Shown: piece after piece, positions 15,797-16,945 of the stretch
How the letters are laid out: every line of letters begins with the position of its first letter
Numbering within the stretch: position 1 is the first letter of the stretch
Assembly (NCBI GenBank): GCA_013214885.1
Contig: JABSRS010000003.1
Span: 1 to 16,945, forward strand
Reading direction: 5' to 3'
Length of the DNA stretch: 16,945 nt
Source of the DNA: Gammaproteobacteria bacterium
Lineage (GTDB): Bacteria; Pseudomonadota; Gammaproteobacteria; Enterobacterales; Psychrobiaceae
Position numbers and translations under genes: made by a program
The notes under the pieces: generated by a model
Seen by the model: the letters and a program-made list of their open reading frames with translations, nothing else
Databases searched by the model: none
What the model was told of the DNA's origin: nothing

Positions 15797-16393
15797 ATGA
15801 CTTTATCCCCACGCCAGCAAATTAGACAGCAAGTTCGGCTGTTACGAAATCAACTAACCTCATCTCAACAGCAACAATCGGCCCAACAACTTGTTGAGCA
15901 AGTCGCTCACCATCCCCGCGTCGCAACCGCTAAAAACATTGCGTTATACCTTGCCAATGACGGCGAACTCAATCCAATAGAATTAATTAAACACCTGTGG
16001 CAGCAGGGGAAAAACGTTTATTTACCCGTGCTACATCCGTTTAATAAGGGCCATTTATTGTTTTTGCGTTATCAGCCAGACACTAAAATGGTGCTCAATA
16101 AATATGGCATTAGCGAGCCTAAACTTAATGTGACTTTAGTTTGCCCAGTTAATCAACTAGATATTATTTTTACCCCACTGGTCGCTTTTGATTCACAAGG
16201 CAACAGAATGGGCATGGGCGGTGGCTATTATGATCGGACATTAGCTAACTGGCAAACCAATAAAACGCCCTACCCTATTGGACTTGCGCACGACTGTCAG
16301 CTGGTCGAACAGCTACCCGTTCAAGCCTGGGATATTCCGCTGGCACAAATCATCACTCCTAATAAAACCTTTAATGCTCAAATATTAAGCTAG
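15797..16393 (+). CDS. fau: 5-formyltetrahydrofolate cyclo-ligase
   Basis: 198 residues, typical length. The ATP- and substrate-binding signature GNRMGMGGGYYDRTL lies at 135-149, and the N-terminal basic helix LSPRQQIRQQVRLLRNQL is usual. The enzyme converts 5-formyl-THF to 5,10-methenyl-THF with ATP, recovering folate that inhibits serine hydroxymethyltransferase. That fits functionally with the nearby glycine cleavage genes, which feed the same one-carbon pool. It begins about 70 nt after the 6S RNA, with only a weak GAG ribosome site, consistent with expression from the 6S transcript. Q-rich N-terminus (SSQQQQSAQQ) is a minor oddity. Confidence 0.95.
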   Translation: MTLSPRQQIRQQVRLLRNQLTSSQQQQSAQQLVEQVAHHPRVATAKNIALYLANDGELNPIELIKHLWQQGKNVYLPVLHPFNKGHLLFLRYQPDTKMVLNKYGISEPKLNVTLVCPVNQLDIIFTPLVAFDSQGNRMGMGGGYYDRTLANWQTNKTPYPIGLAHDCQLVEQLPVQAWDIPLAQIITPNKTFNAQILS

Positions 16394-16423
16394 ACAATTT
16401 ACAACGCTCTGTTTATGCTAATT

Positions 16424-16445
16424 AATACTAAACGGATTTAGTATT
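16424..16445 (+). promoter_or_regulatory. Inverted repeat ahead of the receiver gene
   Basis: AATACTAAA-CGGA-TTTAGTATT is a perfect 9-bp inverted repeat between fau and the receiver gene, ending 19 nt before the ATG. No T-run follows, so a terminator is unlikely. An operator or leader hairpin is possible. Confidence 0.4.
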
Positions 16446-16464
16446 CATATTTAAGGAGAAATAC

Positions 16465-16851
16465 ATGAGCTCACCGTTACGCATCTTGGTTGTTGACGAT
16501 TCCCTCAGCATGAGAATAATAGCAACCTCCTTAGTCACAAGCCTTGGTCATGAAGTTGTCGGTGATGTCGAAGATGGCAAAGTTGCTTTAAAGAAGTACC
16601 ACGAGTTAAAACCTGATGTCGTGATGCTAGACTTTGCGATGCCACGATTCGATGGCAAAAAAACCCTTAAAAGAATTTTTGAAATAGATCCGAGTGCCAA
16701 TGTCGTCATTTGTAGCTTTTTAGATTTAGAAGACGAAATTGAATTTTGTTTACGCGAAGGGGCGAAGTTTTATTTGAAAAAACCTTATGGAGAGGAAAGG
16801 ATAAAAAACGCCCTCAACAGCATTGCGACACAAACGGCTCAACAAGCATAA
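16465..16851 (+). CDS. CheY-like stand-alone response regulator
   Basis: 128 residues forming one receiver domain and nothing else. The acidic pocket is Asp11-Asp12 (VVDDS), the phospho-acceptor Asp56 (VVMLDFAMP), the switch residue Ser84 (VVICSF), and the invariant Lys106 before Pro (YLKKPYG). Such single-domain regulators act by binding a partner when phosphorylated, as in motility or phosphorelays. The closest type is not the flagellar CheY itself, since neighbours are not chemotaxis genes. An excellent AAGGAG site sits 8 nt before the ATG. The kinase and target are not in view. Confidence 0.9.
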   Translation: MSSPLRILVVDDSLSMRIIATSLVTSLGHEVVGDVEDGKVALKKYHELKPDVVMLDFAMPRFDGKKTLKRIFEIDPSANVVICSFLDLEDEIEFCLREGAKFYLKKPYGEERIKNALNSIATQTAQQA

Positions 16852-16945
16852 GGGTTTACTGACTCCACAGCAGCAACGCACCGTCAACAATTTGGTTAAT
16901 TGGCCATCTCTATGGGTCACGTGACCGAACGACAAATTGAATTAC
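16852..16945. other. Right edge, no supported gene
   Basis: An ATG at 16912 opens a frame (MGHVTERQIEL…) running off the edge, without a ribosome site. Another frame from CTG 16859 (LTPQQQRTVNNLVNWPSLWV) looks protein-like but stops at TGA 16922-16924. Neither is long enough to call. They could be two parts of one broken gene following the receiver. Confidence 0.25.

Noticed and set aside
1..16945. tRNA or rRNA genes and CRISPR arrays
   Set aside because: No cloverleaf with a TTCRA loop, no rRNA blocks and no regularly spaced direct repeats were found by reading both strands.

Overview
The window looks like the chromosome of a marine, moderately AT-rich gammaproteobacterium of the Alteromonadales type (Colwelliaceae/Shewanella-like). 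The basis is gene order and protein similarity: the minus-strand run ygfB-pepP-ubiH-ubiI-gcvT-gcvH-gcvP, with 6S RNA and fau diverging from it, is the arrangement known from enteric and related gammaproteobacteria. The species cannot be named from the sequence alone.

Left part (1-2835, plus strand) is an anion or dicarboxylate uptake module. It holds the C-terminal end of a DctD-like sigma-54 activator, two 18-bp palindromes spaced 33 bp apart, a well-matched -24/-12 promoter, an outer-membrane porin, and a SLC13/DASS sodium-coupled symporter closed by a strong terminator. The simplest reading is that the activator binds the paired palindromes and switches on porin and symporter together.

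Middle part (about 2836-6213) is a scarred accessory region. A nitrilase gene is cut after about 96 codons by a complete 1107-bp IS630-family element with TA at both borders and a two-frame transposase. Its other side abuts the 3' two thirds of an IS66-family tnpC, whose right terminal repeat survives. The two flanks do not match each other, so DNA has been lost here. Just beyond lies a small two-transmembrane SLATT-domain protein, a family of predicted defence effectors, with no partner gene in view.

Right part (6214-15360, minus strand) is core metabolism: the glycine cleavage genes gcvT, gcvH and gcvP, then ubiI and ubiH (ubiquinone hydroxylases), pepP (aminopeptidase P) and ygfB (UPF0149). 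A sigma-70 promoter and a 30-nt leader hairpin precede gcvT, and an intrinsic terminator separates gcvH from gcvP. gcvP carries a frame break near its 3' end. The conserved last 48 codons are present but out of frame, consistent with loss of roughly 20 bp.

Far right (15512-16945, plus strand) holds a 6S RNA gene with a clear sigma-70 promoter, fau (5-formyl-THF cyclo-ligase), and a stand-alone CheY-like receiver protein. zapA, which usually sits between ygfB and 6S RNA, is missing here.

The most interesting points are the orphan SLATT gene in the IS-scarred island, the gcvP frame break, the paired enhancer-like palindromes, and the two-frame IS630 transposase with an A7 run at the switch point.
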